This document shows, one piece after another, positions 1-10,955 of a DNA stretch of 64,000 nt. Where the stretch lies: assembly GCA_963575645.1 (NCBI GenBank), contig OY754464.1:31511501-31575500 (forward strand). Reading direction: 5' to 3'. Within the stretch, counting starts at the first letter, position 1. Each line of letters begins with the position of its first letter. The position numbers and the translations under genes were made by a program. Under the pieces are notes generated by a model, which saw only the letters and a list, made by a program, of their open reading frames with translations, had not been told where the DNA came from and did not search any database. Origin of the DNA: Xanthostigma xanthostigma. Lineage: Eukaryota; Arthropoda; Insecta; Raphidioptera; Raphidiidae.

Positions 1-336
1 GACTTATTCAACTATTACGATTTGTTTATTGACTTTTGGATCCATATCTCTTCTAATAATTGTTTAAACAATAAAATGCTAATGACTTAAGTTTTAAATC
101 TACAAATTTTCTACAGCTTTTAATTCAAACTTTTTTTCTAAAATTAATATTTTTAAAGTTATAACGCGCTAATGTCAAAAAACCTGTGCCTAGGCGCATG
201 AGTGGACATAATAAAATAAGAATGAATTGTAATAAAATTATGTACATAATAAAAATTCAGAATTAAAAAACCAAAAAAATAAAAAGTGTGCATTCATTTT
301 TTTAATTGATTTCTAGTAAATTAACTGATTTATTAT
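1..336. other. AT-rich DNA, no gene seen
   Basis: Low-complexity A/T-rich sequence with stops in all frames. I see no repeat ends, RNA gene or open frame worth naming. Confidence 0.6.
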
Positions 337-502
337 TAACTTCCCGCTTAAAAAAAAAAAATTTTTTTTTTCAAAAATCGGGAAGTTATTGGTTTCACCC
401 CGATTTTCGAAAATCGAGTTTTCGCCAGATATTGACGTTTTGAGGTCCTAGGAAGCTATTGAAACTATTTTGGCGATGATGTCTGTAGGGCTGTATGTAT
501 GG

Positions 503-522
503 GTGTGTGTGTGTGTGTGTGT
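503..522. repeat. (GT)10 microsatellite
   Basis: Uninterrupted GT dinucleotides inside the TAACTTCCCGCT element, followed by TATG-rich sequence. Confidence 0.85.
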
Positions 523-763
523 ATAATGTATGTATGTAAACCTTTTATATCTTTTGAATGGAGTGTCCGACTGAAACGCGGTTTGCGTCATCTGACGTGA
601 ACTTGGTGAACTTAGACTTCCTGAAAATTTGAAACGATTTGGCCCAAAAAATTTTGAGAAATCTTAAAAAAACAAGTTTCAAAAATTTTTTAAAATTTGC
701 TTTTGTAAAATATTTTCTAAACTACTAAACCGATTAATTCCAAAATCTAATCAGCTTTTCTCC

Positions 764-1019
764 TTAACAAACTGCGTCGATTTCCGCAAACCGCATCAAA
801 ATCGGTTCATTTGTTCACGAGATACCGTGAACGAAAAAATCGTAAAAAAGTGTTTTTTTTTTAAATTGCTCGTAAAATTCCTATGAGATCGATTTTTCTG
901 TAATAAATTATTTTTTTAGGTTAAAAAATTGCGTCGACTACCGCAAATCGCATCAAAATCGGTTCATTTGTTCATGAGATATCGTGAACGAAAATTTCGT
1001 AACAAAGTGTTTTTTTTTT
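764..1019 (+). repeat. Imperfect direct duplication, ~95-bp units
   Basis: Unit one (about 764-862) and unit two (about 928-1019) share the order GCGTCGA..CCGCAAA..CGCATCAAAATCGGTTCATTTG..GAGAT..CGTGAACGAAAA..CGTAA..AAAGTGTTTTT with scattered substitutions. The duplication is internal to the 337-1103 element. Confidence 0.75.
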
Positions 1020-1103
1020 TGGGCTCGAAGAGCTAAAAAATAAACTTCTTGCTATATTTTATATATTTTTGAGCGTTTTGAACTCGAAAATAGCGGGAAG
1101 TTA

Positions 1104-1767
1104 CAGGGATGGCCTGCAGGGTCAAACTTCTTTTCAAATTTTTATTTATGCAACTGTATTAGATTCCATAGCTCATAAGTTGGCTAATAGTTGTGTCACT
1201 GTGGTCTGTGGAGTAAAGAAACTCAGTCATAAATTAAATAATTAAATAAATAATATATAAAACAAATAATGAAAGTCCTATATTTTTGCAACTTTAAAAA
1301 AATACTTTTTTTTTCGAAAAAAAGGTGGCAACCCTAATTGTAACAAACAGTACCTACTGTATTATAGTTATTATTATGAATATACAATACATTTTTTTCC
1401 ATATTTTTGTGACATTTAACATAGTTCTATTTTTTGTAAACTATTTCTTTGCAGATAAATTATATGTTGTAAAGTTTTGTAATTCTGGATATAAAATGAA
1501 TATAGCACATCCCTATTTGATATCTGCAGTCTATACGTGTCTGTGTTAGTATACTAAAACACATGTAATAGTATGTATATCACTATAACGAGGCATATAA
1601 TAATTCGGTTCTCTTTGTCAATCCTTCTCACATGTGTGAAAGATAGAGAGAGAGCATTCAATTCTCATAGACCACAAAAATTAGGTGTACTATTATGAAT
1701 GGAATGTTTCAAAATGTTTCCTCACCACACGCCGCAAAATACAGCTTCCCCTCTGTGATCGGCAAAC
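1104..1767. other. AT-rich DNA, no gene seen
   Basis: Contains only a short open frame lacking an ATG (1325-1549), rich in Phe/Tyr/Ile as expected from random AT-rich sequence. Nothing else is supported. Confidence 0.55.
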
Positions 1768-2017
1768 GGGCTCTTAAGCATAATCTACACGACCTGCACA
1801 GCACCAATCTGTAAGCTGCACCATGTCGGAAACTAGACGAGTACAAACCATCAAATTTTAGAGCAGGTAGATATTTCGTAGTTTGCAACTGGTTGCAGGA
1901 GCTGGTCTTGTGTACGGTGCTCGGTTAAATAACATGGCTACCTTCGCGAACAGACATTTTTGCTGCGTGCTGTGCAAGTCGTGCAGCTTCATGCTTGATA
2001 AGTGTGCGCGATTTTTT
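1768..2017 (+). mobile_element. Copy 1 of a GAACAGRCATTTT repeat family (hAT-like?)
   Basis: The block at 1948-2017 runs GAACAGACATTTTTG..CGTGCTGTGCAAGTC..GATAAGTGTGCG. It aligns by eye with 50357-50418 (same strand) and with 41161-41204 (opposite strand). An upstream inverted partner at about 1775-1810 reads AAGCATAATCTACACGACC then TGCACAGCACC. The three-copy relationship is seen directly; assignment to hAT is a guess from the style of the ends. Confidence 0.45.
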
Positions 2018-2583
2018 ATACCGATATATAAGTTTCACTGTTCACACATAAAGAAGAATAATTTAACTGCAACTCCATAATTCTACACGGCCTACAAGTA
2101 TAAATTTATTCTGTAGTGGATTCAATCCCGTAGGAAGTAAACATACGTCATAGCACCATATTTTAGGGTCTATCATACACAAATAGTAATTTGAGTAGGC
2201 CATCTTGTTAAGATTTTGATGATATTCTTCAATAATTCCAAACAAATATATAGATATGTATAGTAAGGTACCAAAATAGTAGCCGGCGTAATATATAAGT
2301 AACATAGTTTTTATGCATGGCATTTGTTGCTTTTTATCACTCCATTAAGCAAAACTGAACGATAATAATTACTCAGTCTTTACTATTTCAGAACCGTAGT
2401 ATAACTTCCTAAACAAGGCTTTTTCCGTTTCCCTATACCTGTTATGACATAATTAATAGCCAGTAGCGGGCGTTTAACGTTTTGTTAATATCATCCATTA
2501 CTAATGTTTCGTCCATACATCCAGACGATGTTTAATTTATAAGGAATAAGAACTAAATTAAGAAATCAGCAAATTTTTTGTTG
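2018..2583. other. AT-rich DNA, no gene seen
   Basis: No convincing open frame or repeat end. The 86-codon minus frame at 2063-2323 has no recognisable motif and a composition expected of random AT-rich DNA. Confidence 0.5.
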
Positions 2584-2747
2584 GACGTTTTATCACCTTT
2601 ATTATGACTCATCAGAAACTTAAAACTTAATTCATATCTTAGCCTTAGGGTTGATTATTCGAGATATTCTTCTAAAAAAATAACCCTAAGATATGAAATC
2701 AAAGTTGTAAGTTGCTGATGAAGTCGCAGTTAAGGTGACGAAACGTC
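2584..2747. repeat. Imperfect inverted repeat carrying hammerhead-like cores
   Basis: The left arm (2584-2652) and right arm (2682-2747) are imperfect reverse complements around a ~29-bp loop. The right arm reads CTGATGA (2715-2721), a 5-bp stem GTCGC/GTGAC, then GAAACGTC (2740-2747). This matches the order C3-A9 core, stem II, G12-A14 and GUH of a hammerhead ribozyme. The left arm carries CTGATGAG on the minus strand, but its second half is TAAAAC rather than GAAAC. Hammerhead motifs are known in Penelope-like retroelements. Stem I pairing is poor here, so activity is doubtful. Confidence 0.5.
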
Positions 2748-2880
2748 GAATAAAAATGGTATGTTCATTTTTACATTTGTTTCTGCCTATGTTCCCTAAT
2801 AATCCAAGCATCGTTATTAATATTTTTGAAAAAAGAAATTTTGAATAAATTATATTTATTTTTCAAATCGTAGATTATAA

Positions 2881-2928
2881 CGTCTGAATAGAACATTTTA
2901 AGTAAATAAAATTATCGACCAATTTTAG
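2881..2928 (-). repeat. Dispersed repeat with ATTATCGACCAATTTT core, copy 1
   Basis: The string AATAAAATTATCGACCAATT and the flanking CGTCTGAATAGAAC recur as the reverse complement at 15312-15360 and again at 54872-54948. The first two copies lie near hammerhead-like GAAACGTC motifs, suggesting they belong to the tail of the same retroelement family. Confidence 0.6.
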
Positions 2929-3308
2929 TTATATTTATTTTTGTTTGATGTACCTACTTACTGTATTTTTTTTGGTTTGGTTCATATTTCTTCATAAAAT
3001 TCGTTTAATTAAAAATATAATAATCACAACTGACTAAAACAATAACTGTGACAATGCATTTTATTAAACTACTATGCATTATAAATCTATTATTATAAAA
3101 TTAATTAAAACAATAATATTCAAACAGGAACATATGCAAACTTCAAATGAAAACAAACTCATATATCATTTGCACCAATGCTGCAGTTAGCAGTGAAGTA
3201 CGAATGAAGCAAATAAACTAAAAAATATAGGTATAGGTATATTATGGTCCTTTAATTCGGTCAACCCTGTGTGCACATTATAAATGTATGTGCCTAACAG
3301 GTAAGATC
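2929..3308. other. AT-rich DNA, no gene seen
   Basis: Only A/T-rich sequence with frequent stops in every frame. Confidence 0.5.
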
Positions 3309-3565
3309 GCTTATGTCGAATAACTGGTAATATTTTCTATTAATATTTCCCGAAACATTTTTTATACATTTTTAAAAGGCATATCAGTTTCACATGTGGT
3401 GTTGGTCATATAGTAAAATAATTTTCGTAGAAAAAAAAAGAATATCTAATCGTTCTTTTTCTTTTCATTGCAGTGGAAAAAGGGCAAACAGGATCATTAA
3501 ATAAAGAGTGGACTGGATAGCTAAATCCTCAGTTATCTTATGTTAACCATGCATTCGACATAAGC
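3309..3565. repeat. Short inverted repeat, possible MITE ends
   Basis: GCTTATGTCGAAT (3309-3321) and ATTCGACATAAGC (3553-3565) are perfect 13-bp reverse complements 231 bp apart. No target duplication is evident, so chance or old decay cannot be excluded. Confidence 0.35.
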
Positions 3566-4237
3566 AGTTTTTCTTTATGGTCACAGATGTAAAAGATGAA
3601 AATATGTAATATAAAATTTCCGTATACATATTTGACATTCAACTTTTAGGTTCTGCCATGATCGGAATATGGTGGAGGTGCGTATTTATATGGTGGAAGT
3701 AAAGGTTTAAATTTCATAATAGAATACTTTAAAATGATAAGAACGTTGTTACGGCAGGTTCCCATGGATAGATTTTTAGTTGATCAACTAATATTAAATG
3801 AAAATTGGCATAAGAACCTTTATTTCAATACAGTTGTTCCATTAAAACGTTGATCAATTAAAATGAAACAAAAGTTTTCACGTTAATTTGGATTCCATTA
3901 TTAAAATTATTCTATTCTTATTTATTTCAAGCATCCCGTTCTCAGAATACATTTTAGAAATAATTAACGGTATTAACTGTATTTTTACTTTATTATTATT
4001 ATAAATTTTATAGTAAATATCTTGAAACTATATTAACTGGTACTGGTTACGTTAGTAGTTAAAAAATTATTAAAATACACTTTCTCGCATTTTATATTTT
4101 ATTTATATAATTTTTGCTTCTTTTTAATTGTAAATTGCGACATTTCAAGATTATGAACAAATCTATGTATATTATATATATGCTTCATAAAATCTTACAA
4201 TGCACCCATACATTATTTTCAGTGCCTATATTAATTC
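3566..4237. other. AT-rich DNA, no gene seen
   Basis: No supported gene, RNA or repeat. Confidence 0.5.
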
Positions 4238-4245
4238 GATATATT

Positions 4246-4676
4246 CAGAGGCGTACTAGCAGTCTCGGTCGCCCTAGGACGTTTAGTAGTAGCCGCCCTT
4301 TTCTGATGATTTTACAGCGTAAAAATGTAAAGTACCTACTTACGAAAACAACCTTGCGTTTAATTCAACTAGCACCCGCCAGAAAATATTTACTTCATTG
4401 TTCAATTTTATGTTTATATTACCATTTAATTAGCCGTCATAGCTTGATTATTTACTAAGCTGAGATATAATATGAACTTATTTGTTACGGGAGCAACTGG
4501 CAAGAATTTTACCTATCAGGCCTTCCAGCAGACAGCCAAGGCCAGAGGAGTAAACCGGCGTTCGCGAAAAATACCACGCCGCGCGCCAGCCGACACAGCG
4601 CTCCCCATGCGACCGCCTCTAATATCTGAGCGCCCTAGACCCAGGCCTCGTCGGCCTTATGGAACGTTCGCCTCTG
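4246..4676. mobile_element. hAT-type MITE with CAGAGGCG ends
   Basis: CAGAGGCG (4246-4253) and CGCCTCTG (4669-4676) form a perfect 8-bp terminal inverted repeat. The flanking octamers are GATATATT (4238-4245) and GTTATACT (4677-4684), which agree at 6 of 8 positions. An 8-bp duplication and a CAG start are typical of hAT elements. The interior (431 bp overall) has subterminal CCCTAG-type motifs and a GC-richer right half. The two open frames inside (4114-4458 and 4472-4687) cross the ends and are not genes. Confidence 0.6.
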
Positions 4677-4684
4677 GTTATACT

Positions 4685-5505
4685 TGATACAATTTAAAAT
4701 AAACTCTTAAATAAAAGAATAATTAGATTTTCATTTTTATTCTAGGTAACCAACAATCCCTATTTTTATAATACGAGTATTAAAACAACACGAATGTTAG
4801 CAAAAACTACTTTCTAAACATGCATACTAAACAACTGTTTTTTTTTTTTGTTCTAAAGCGGTTGAAATTGTTTTAACTGCCCTTGTACATAGCGAAAATA
4901 CAAATAAAAGCGATTGTACCAACTTTTCAACTGTACTAAATATAAATCAATGTTTTCTGGTCACGTCAGGGGTACCATCCCCAGAATGTTGTAAGTTGCG
5001 TTGCTAAGGTTCGTATCATGCCACACGAAAGAGAATTGAAAAACGTACTGCTATATATTTGAAACTTTTGCAACAAGGAGTGTGGCGAAAGGTGTTAAAA
5101 ATAGCTGGTCGGTCTTAAACCACTGCGAACAAAGAACTAGACCCGGGGATAGGCATACTAAATTCCACGTTTACAGTTCCTTTCTTTAGTTTGACTTTAT
5201 GAGGCGATTTCTGTCCACTCAGATACTAAATCTAAAAAAAATTTATTGAACGGAAAAGTTTAGTTTTGGCAGCCTTTTAACAGTTAGCAAAGTAGAATTA
5301 GTATTGATTTCTGTTTAAAAACTCTTGATTTATATGCTGAAACTGAAATTATATCTATGGCACGAAGGCAAAGTGGCTTAAGTCGACTTTTTTGCGATTT
5401 GTGTTATACTAGGAATGTTACAGATGTGGCTTTTAGTGACATACGCGGATGCGGATTTTTTTATGTTCACATTTGCAAATGCGGATGTAAATGTGATTTT
5501 GAACT
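4685..5505. other. AT-rich DNA, no gene seen
   Basis: The part from about 4970 to 5200 is slightly richer in GC but has stops in all frames. Around 5440-5500 there are GCGGATGCGGA-like runs seen in some insect repeats. Confidence 0.45.
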
Positions 5506-5637
5506 GAAATAGGTCAGTTAATAAAACAATTCAAAAAAATGTAATTTTTCTTTTATGACAATTTTTTGAGCGCTCAAAAAAATGTCATAAAAGAAAAATT
5601 ACATTTTTTTGAATTGTTTTATTAACTGACCTATTTC
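5506..5637. repeat. Near-perfect loopless palindrome, 132 bp
   Basis: Arms 5506-5571 and 5572-5637 are reverse complements with one mismatch seen, meeting at GAGCGCTC with no spacer. TGTGATTTTGAAC occurs on both sides (5492-5504 and 5676-5688) as a direct repeat, as if a stretch had been duplicated when the palindrome formed. Transcripts would fold into a 66-bp stem. Confidence 0.85.
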
Positions 5638-5688
5638 ATTACAAACATCCAAACTCATCGTCACTATCTTAAAAGTGTGATTTTGAAC

Positions 5689-6776
5689 AATAAATGTGAT
5701 TTCTAAATGGAAAATATTAAATTTTTTCGAAACTAAGTGCAAAAGACAATCATTTATTATCATTTTTATTAAGAAAGACATTATTTTCATTACTTAATAA
5801 TCAAATTTCAGAATTAAATAATAATAACACTGCAGCCTTTTCAGGTGAAGAACCAAAGAAATCAAGCACGCGTGACAAGTGCCGGGTCCGCTTTCGATAA
5901 TCTTCACCTAATTGTATCTCAACGTCTGTTGTGGATTCGGATGCGAATGCCAAAAATGATCCGAAAGCTCCGCGATTGTGAATGCAAACGTCTGCAACAT
6001 CCTTACTTTATACCCTTAAATAATTTTTGGCACACTTCCTATAAACTAGCTGCTTTTTATGGCTGCATATCAACCGTAAAATGAGCCGTTTAATACTAGT
6101 GCTGTAAAGTAAAGCAAATAAATGGGATCTAACCAGTTCAACAACAATTTCCATAAACGACCTGTCATTCATCACTGAAAGTATAGGGCCATCTGTAGTA
6201 GGCGTAAATTTCATAAACAATCAAATAGAAATAAAATTTCTTGCACATTACAGACAACTGAAAATGAAATAAAAACTAGCTATATTATGGGGTGTGCGTG
6301 CAAAAAATTTAGTATATATCTCAAACGTAATGATATTATTACTCCTATGACTGCTAGAACTCGCTGACTTTCGTTTTTGACGTCATATTGTAATTTATTC
6401 GTATAAAAACATAATTTACTTTCTAGACACAAACTACTATTTTATAGCATTATGAAAAGACGTTTTATCTCTACTTAAAAACGTTTTAGTTGTATTTCAG
6501 TACGACTCTGATCTCGCACTGAATTGACTTGGTTTGACCCGGAACAATGGAAACGATTATATATACAAAATTTAAAAAAACACCAACATTGGACAAATCC
6601 GGTATAGAACCGATTTGATGTAGTATGTTTACCTTCTCCCGTTTTCTATATAATTTGATATTGTTCCATGCTATTCTGAGCCATGTTTTTTCTTCCAGTC
6701 AGCGCGCAGTATTCTATTTTTTGTTGCAAATAAAAGAGACACGTCTGCCAGTTATACAAGCGTTTTATAGATGTTC
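5689..6776. other. No gene recognised
   Basis: The open frame at 5845-6084 crosses a locally GC-richer patch (5850-6000) but matches no family I know. The overlapping minus frame (6008-6220) is equally unremarkable. Confidence 0.4.
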
Positions 6777-6923
6777 GCACTCTGACGAACCGAACGAAGA
6801 TAACTCATCCACGCATATTTTAAATACAAACAAGAACAATGAAGCCTTAAGGCCGCTGCACTGTTCTTGTTTGTATTTAAAATATGCGTGGATGAGTTAT
6901 CTTCGTTCGGTTTGTCAGAGTGC
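6777..6923. repeat. Hairpin with 62-bp arms and 23-bp loop
   Basis: Arms 6777-6838 and 6862-6923 are reverse complements with one mismatch seen (GACGAACC versus GGTTTGTC). The loop is 6839-6861. The near identity suggests recent origin or selection for a stem. The open frame at 6625-6939 is a by-product of the repeat. Confidence 0.85.
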
Positions 6924-9490
6924 TAGATTTGCCTACTAGTTTTCTAGCGCTGGTTTTCTTGATTGCTGTTAAGTGCTTGCTTCACACGAGACTATTTTTC
7001 AAGCTTGTTTTGTGGATAGATCTGATGCGCGCGCAGTGACAGTTCGAATATAAACATATAACGAAACGTGTCTGTTGTCTGACTCTGAGCAGAATGACGC
7101 CATGTTGGTTTGTGGGTGTTTGTTCAAGTGCCCACGTGACAAGATACTGCTTCCTGATTGGTTCTTACTCATACCTAGCAGCAGATCTAGCAGGGAAAAT
7201 AGCCTCTGTTCTAATTTTAAAACCTATCTTGTGAGTTAGCAGGCCAGCCCGCAGTGACATCATTTCCAGCTTCGTACCCAGCCTACCGGCTAGCAAAACT
7301 CCTCCTAGCAGCGTGGCTAGCGGTCTTTACCTACTGTATACTGGCTACTGCTCTTAGTTTATTTAGATTTAAAAATTTAATGTATTTTGTTCGACTCATC
7401 ATTTGCGATAAACAATATTGTCTCTATCAATGGGATGTTGACTAATTTTCGGAACTGTTTCTATTTTTTAGATACACCCTTAATAAACTATTTTAATAAA
7501 AAACAATGTTTAATTTTAAATAAACAATTGAAAAATTAAAATAATTTTTAAATTTCCCGCTGAAACACTCAAATCTGGCACTGACTCCGACCTACGTCAC
7601 GAACCTCTACCTGTTAGTCTATCGAACTTGTGAATTGAGATTACGTATAACAAATAATTACTAATTTGATATCTAATTTCAGCTTCCATTACAGAAAATA
7701 AAATTATTTATTAACAAGAGAGTTTCAAAAACGCGAGAAATATTTCTTTGAAAATGACATTAGCGGTCTATGACGTGGGTAGTATTTATAGCACTTTAAA
7801 TTCACTTTATTTATTTTATTATAATTAATTATGTGTAAAGAAAAATATTTTAGGTATTTAAATATCACCATAAATCGCTTAAACATACACTTTCATAAAA
7901 TTACAAATAGTGGAAACACCCCTATTGTAGCGAGAAATAAATAAATATTATAATTCACGTACTTACTGATGAATTAACCTCGTTATAAAAACAATGAAAT
8001 AAGCTACTTGGTTCTATGACCACTGATATATTAGAAGGTAACATAAATAACATTTTTTCACATTGATTTAATGGAAACAGCGAACAGAAGTCTAAAAGTC
8101 CACGGATGACATTATAATGTAGTAAATCAAAGATATATTATTTGAAGTCACGAAAAATACATTAGGAGATATTGGTAGCCTAGACCCATTAAATATAAAA
8201 GTGGCACTATTAAAGAAAAAAAACGAAGGAGATATTTCTGAAAATTCTGGAGAGTTATCTCTTTACTAACACACCAAAAATTTCACTCTTCATGCCCTTT
8301 GCTTAATTTTTTGGGGGCGAAATTGAATTAGAGAACTATCTATTTGAGGAAAAAATGGTCATTATCAATCACAAAATGTCGAAAAGAACGAGATACGTAT
8401 TAAAAAATATGTTTAATTAAGGGTTATCGAATTTTAAAATGAAAACAAATATATTTATAATAAAAAAATAAATAAATAAAGATAGCGTTTTATCCAGTAC
8501 CTACTGGTATTTTTAAAAATTTGGAAGTTATAAGCAAATAGTCCAGTGAATAAAGAAGTTGTAGATTGCGTGAGCAGGCCCCTAAGCGATTTCTTCAGAA
8601 ACTTGTTCAGGGTGATTAGGGCGTAAACATACCAAAAGTCCTGACGTTTAGGAGGTGAGCCGGAGGTAGGCGAGCACCAAGAAGGTACCACTTTTGGGGT
8701 TTTAGCTAAGGATTCAAAAACGGTACGTCGCATGAGAAAAAATTCTTATACCAAATTAAAGCTCATAAAATTTTATACAGCTTTTGTTCTATACACTTTT
8801 TTCAAATACTCAACCGTTCTTGAGCTACACACCCCAGAAAAGTGAAAGTTTTCGAAAAAAAACTTTTACCGCAGATTTTTCATCAAACATTCCTTCATGT
8901 CGTCTAAACTATTCATCTGAAAAAGAAAGGACCCCGCACGGAACATATGGGAATCGGCCCTCGGTTAAAATCTTCCATACACCCCCTTTTGAGCTATTCA
9001 TTGATTGGACTAAAAGTCTAAATTAGCAAAAAAAAAAAAAAAATAATGAACATTTGAAGTTTTCTGCGAGAGTCTTGTATAGCAAGTAAAAAAAATCATT
9101 TAGGAATCTAAAGGAAAACTTGATGCCCTAAAAGATGCTTTTTGTCCAATCTCGATAGGTTGAGAAAATTTTGTCTTTGTAAGAAGTAAATTTTTATACA
9201 TCTAATTATGGAACAATAGATAGTTTTTTGATGTTTGCAAAAATACAAATTAAGGGCTATAACAGTATTTTTTATATAATAATGGTATACTTTCAATAAC
9301 GGCTTATTATTCTATTTATTTTTTTTAAGGAAGTTTTTAGAAATTTTTTTTTAGACTTTATATTTAGTTTCGATAATATTTTGAAAATAAAAAAAAAATC
9401 AGCTGTTCTTTTATTTTGTTGATCTGTCAGAAATATAGTAGTTACGCATGCTTTCATTAATTTTTACATGACGTGGAACATATTATGTAG
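6924..9490. other. Long interval without a recognised gene
   Basis: A GC-richer part at 7020-7340 carries six CTAGC/TTAGC-type motifs (near 7175, 7187, 7235, 7290, 7304 and 7317). The rest is AT-rich. A minus frame at 8455-8733 includes a GC-richer core (8620-8700) with no motif I recognise. A 14-A run lies near 9030-9043. Confidence 0.4.
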
Positions 9491-9795
9491 GCAACCGAGC
9501 GGGGTGGCGTAGTGGTGAGAGCACTAGACCGGGCTCGAATCCCGGCGGGGGCAGATCTGGCTGGGAATTTTTCCTGGCCTCTCGCCAAGAAACGGTAATT
9601 CCTGTATCGGCCAACTTGTCGAGGTTTTCAAGGGTTTCCCTCAATAATTCCAGATAAATATCAAGATGGTTCCTTATTCAAGGCCATCGCCAATTACCTG
9701 TCAAACTCCTGTGCTCAAAATTTGTTTACCTTATCCTAATGTCCTAAAATTCCTGCATTCGCCTATTGCTATTAATTAAGTGGAAGTTTAAAAAT
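9491..9795 (+). mobile_element. tRNA-derived SINE, copy 1
   Basis: The head has an A-box-like TGGCGTAGTGGTGAGAG (9505-9521) and a B-box-like GGGCTCGAATCCC (9531-9543). Only ~9 bp separate them, so the anticodon region of the ancestral tRNA is deleted. The body (9554-9795) is matched on the opposite strand at 30174-30412, for example ACGGTAATTC, GAGGTTTTC, GTTTCCCTCAATAATTCC and GCTATT..TTAAGT..GAAGTTTA. Two independent copies plus pol III boxes make this a SINE rather than a tRNA gene. No clear target duplication is seen. Confidence 0.8.
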
Positions 9796-10051
9796 GTAAA
9801 AAATAACGGGAAGTGTGATAGATGGAAAATAGTAATGGTGCGATGACGTATCTTACGACTTAAGTCGAGAAACGGACGTTAAATTCATTATTGTATTATG
9901 TAGATAACCATGGCAATGAATAGTAAATATCATATCGAATACTAGCCATTACTCGCGTCACTTCACGTGATATCAGAAATTTTTCTTTATTATACTATAC
10001 CAAATGTAAACATCTTGAAGTTGGAATGATCCCGTCGCCCAATTGGCTGGA

Positions 10052-10668
10052 TTTTTTGACGTGATAACGTCTTATAAATTGACGAATCACCAATCTTATA
10101 AATTGATAAAACACCGGCTGCATGCACGAAAAAGTGTAACGTTCCTAACGTTCCTAGCGTTCCTAACGTTCCTAACGTTCCGCCTGACCCTGTGCGTGCT
10201 TTTCTCGAAAACGGCCCTAACGTTTTGGATGAAATTTACTGAAAAGGGATTTTGGGGGGCAAAAAATCGTTTTAGCTAGGTCTCATCTCTCGAAAAAATC
10301 GTTTTCATACAAATTTTATCATTATAAAAATCAATTTTTTGACGTATGAAAATACTTAAATATTGTAAGTAGGTTTTGGAATTTTATATAAACAGTGAAA
10401 CAATTGTTTTCAAAATATTATGACAGTTAATCTTTTAGACTTAAAATAAATACGAAAGAAAGAAAGTTAAAAAAAAAACAATTATATTATAGGTGGTGAC
10501 TGGTGAGTAATTTTAATAAATAAAATTAACCTAAATTTGAAGCGAAAGATGCAATATCATAGATTCGAATTATTATAATTATTATATAAATTTAGGTTAT
10601 GTATTACGGAATACGTTATCACGTAAAACTATCGTCCGTAAACCGACTTTACAGACAACCAATTTTTT
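10052..10668 (+). mobile_element. MITE family A, copy 1
   Basis: This copy and 17648-18238 (opposite strand) align along nearly their full length. A third copy at 57265-58259 shares both ends but has a different middle. ACGTGATAACGT at 10059-10070 and its reverse complement at 10613-10624 form a perfect 12-bp inverted repeat. The left end also has TATAAATTGA-type direct repeats and an ACGTTCCTA minisatellite. The right end reads ..TTTACAGACAACCAATTTTTT. No transposase frame is present; the 78-codon frame at 10043 is incidental. Confidence 0.75.
10138..10180 (+). repeat. ACGTTCCTA minisatellite
   Basis: About five tandem copies of a 9-bp unit with one G variant, inside MITE family A copy 1. 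Copy 2 has fewer units and copy 3 (58134-58177) has a rearranged CGTTACG version, so the array varies between copies. Confidence 0.8.
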
Positions 10669-10680
10669 CTTTATTTTTTT

Positions 10681-10955
10681 TCGATTACAATACAATATTA
10701 TTATAACTAAATGACCGTTTCGGCTTTCGTCCGGTTGCAAATCGCACTTTTAATAACACACAATAAAAACTTAAAAATGATAAAGATCACAAAGCTTTTT
10801 AAGTTAAACGGTGTTTAGTTTCGATGACAATACAATATTATAATAACTAACTGACCGGTTCGGCTTTCGTCCGGATGCAAATCTCACTTTTAATAAAGCA
10901 TAGAAAAACTTAAAAATAAAAAGAGGTAAAAAACGTTTAAGTTAAACGCTTTAAT
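10681..10955 (+). repeat. Tandem duplication, 140-bp unit
   Basis: TCGATTACAATACAATATTA (10681) and TCGATGACAATACAATATTA (10821) start two units 140 bp apart. They share CGGCTTTCGTCCGG, GCAAATC and AAGTTAAACG landmarks. The second unit runs into the left arm of the adjacent inverted repeat. Confidence 0.75.

Larger units (their letters stand above)
337..1103. mobile_element. Transposon-like element with TAACTTCCCGCT inverted ends
   Basis: The segment opens with TAACTTCCCGCT (337-348) and closes with AGCGGGAAGTTA (1092-1103), a perfect 12-bp terminal inverted repeat. A second inverted copy, CGGGAAGTTA, lies at 380-389, so the left end can also fold on itself. The interior has no coding frame but holds a GT microsatellite and a duplicated ~95-bp block. 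The text (for example 'aaatcgggttcatttgttca'-type phrases repeated twice) resembles non-autonomous elements abundant in insect genomes. The superfamily is undetermined because no clear target-site duplication is visible. Confidence 0.6.

Noticed and set aside
1325..1549. 74-codon frame as a membrane protein
   Set aside because: It lacks an ATG start, and its Phe/Ile/Tyr richness follows from A/T composition.
4114..4687. 114- and 71-codon frames near 4.1-4.7 kb
   Set aside because: They cross the ends of the CAGAGGCG MITE and contain only its sequence plus AT-rich flank.
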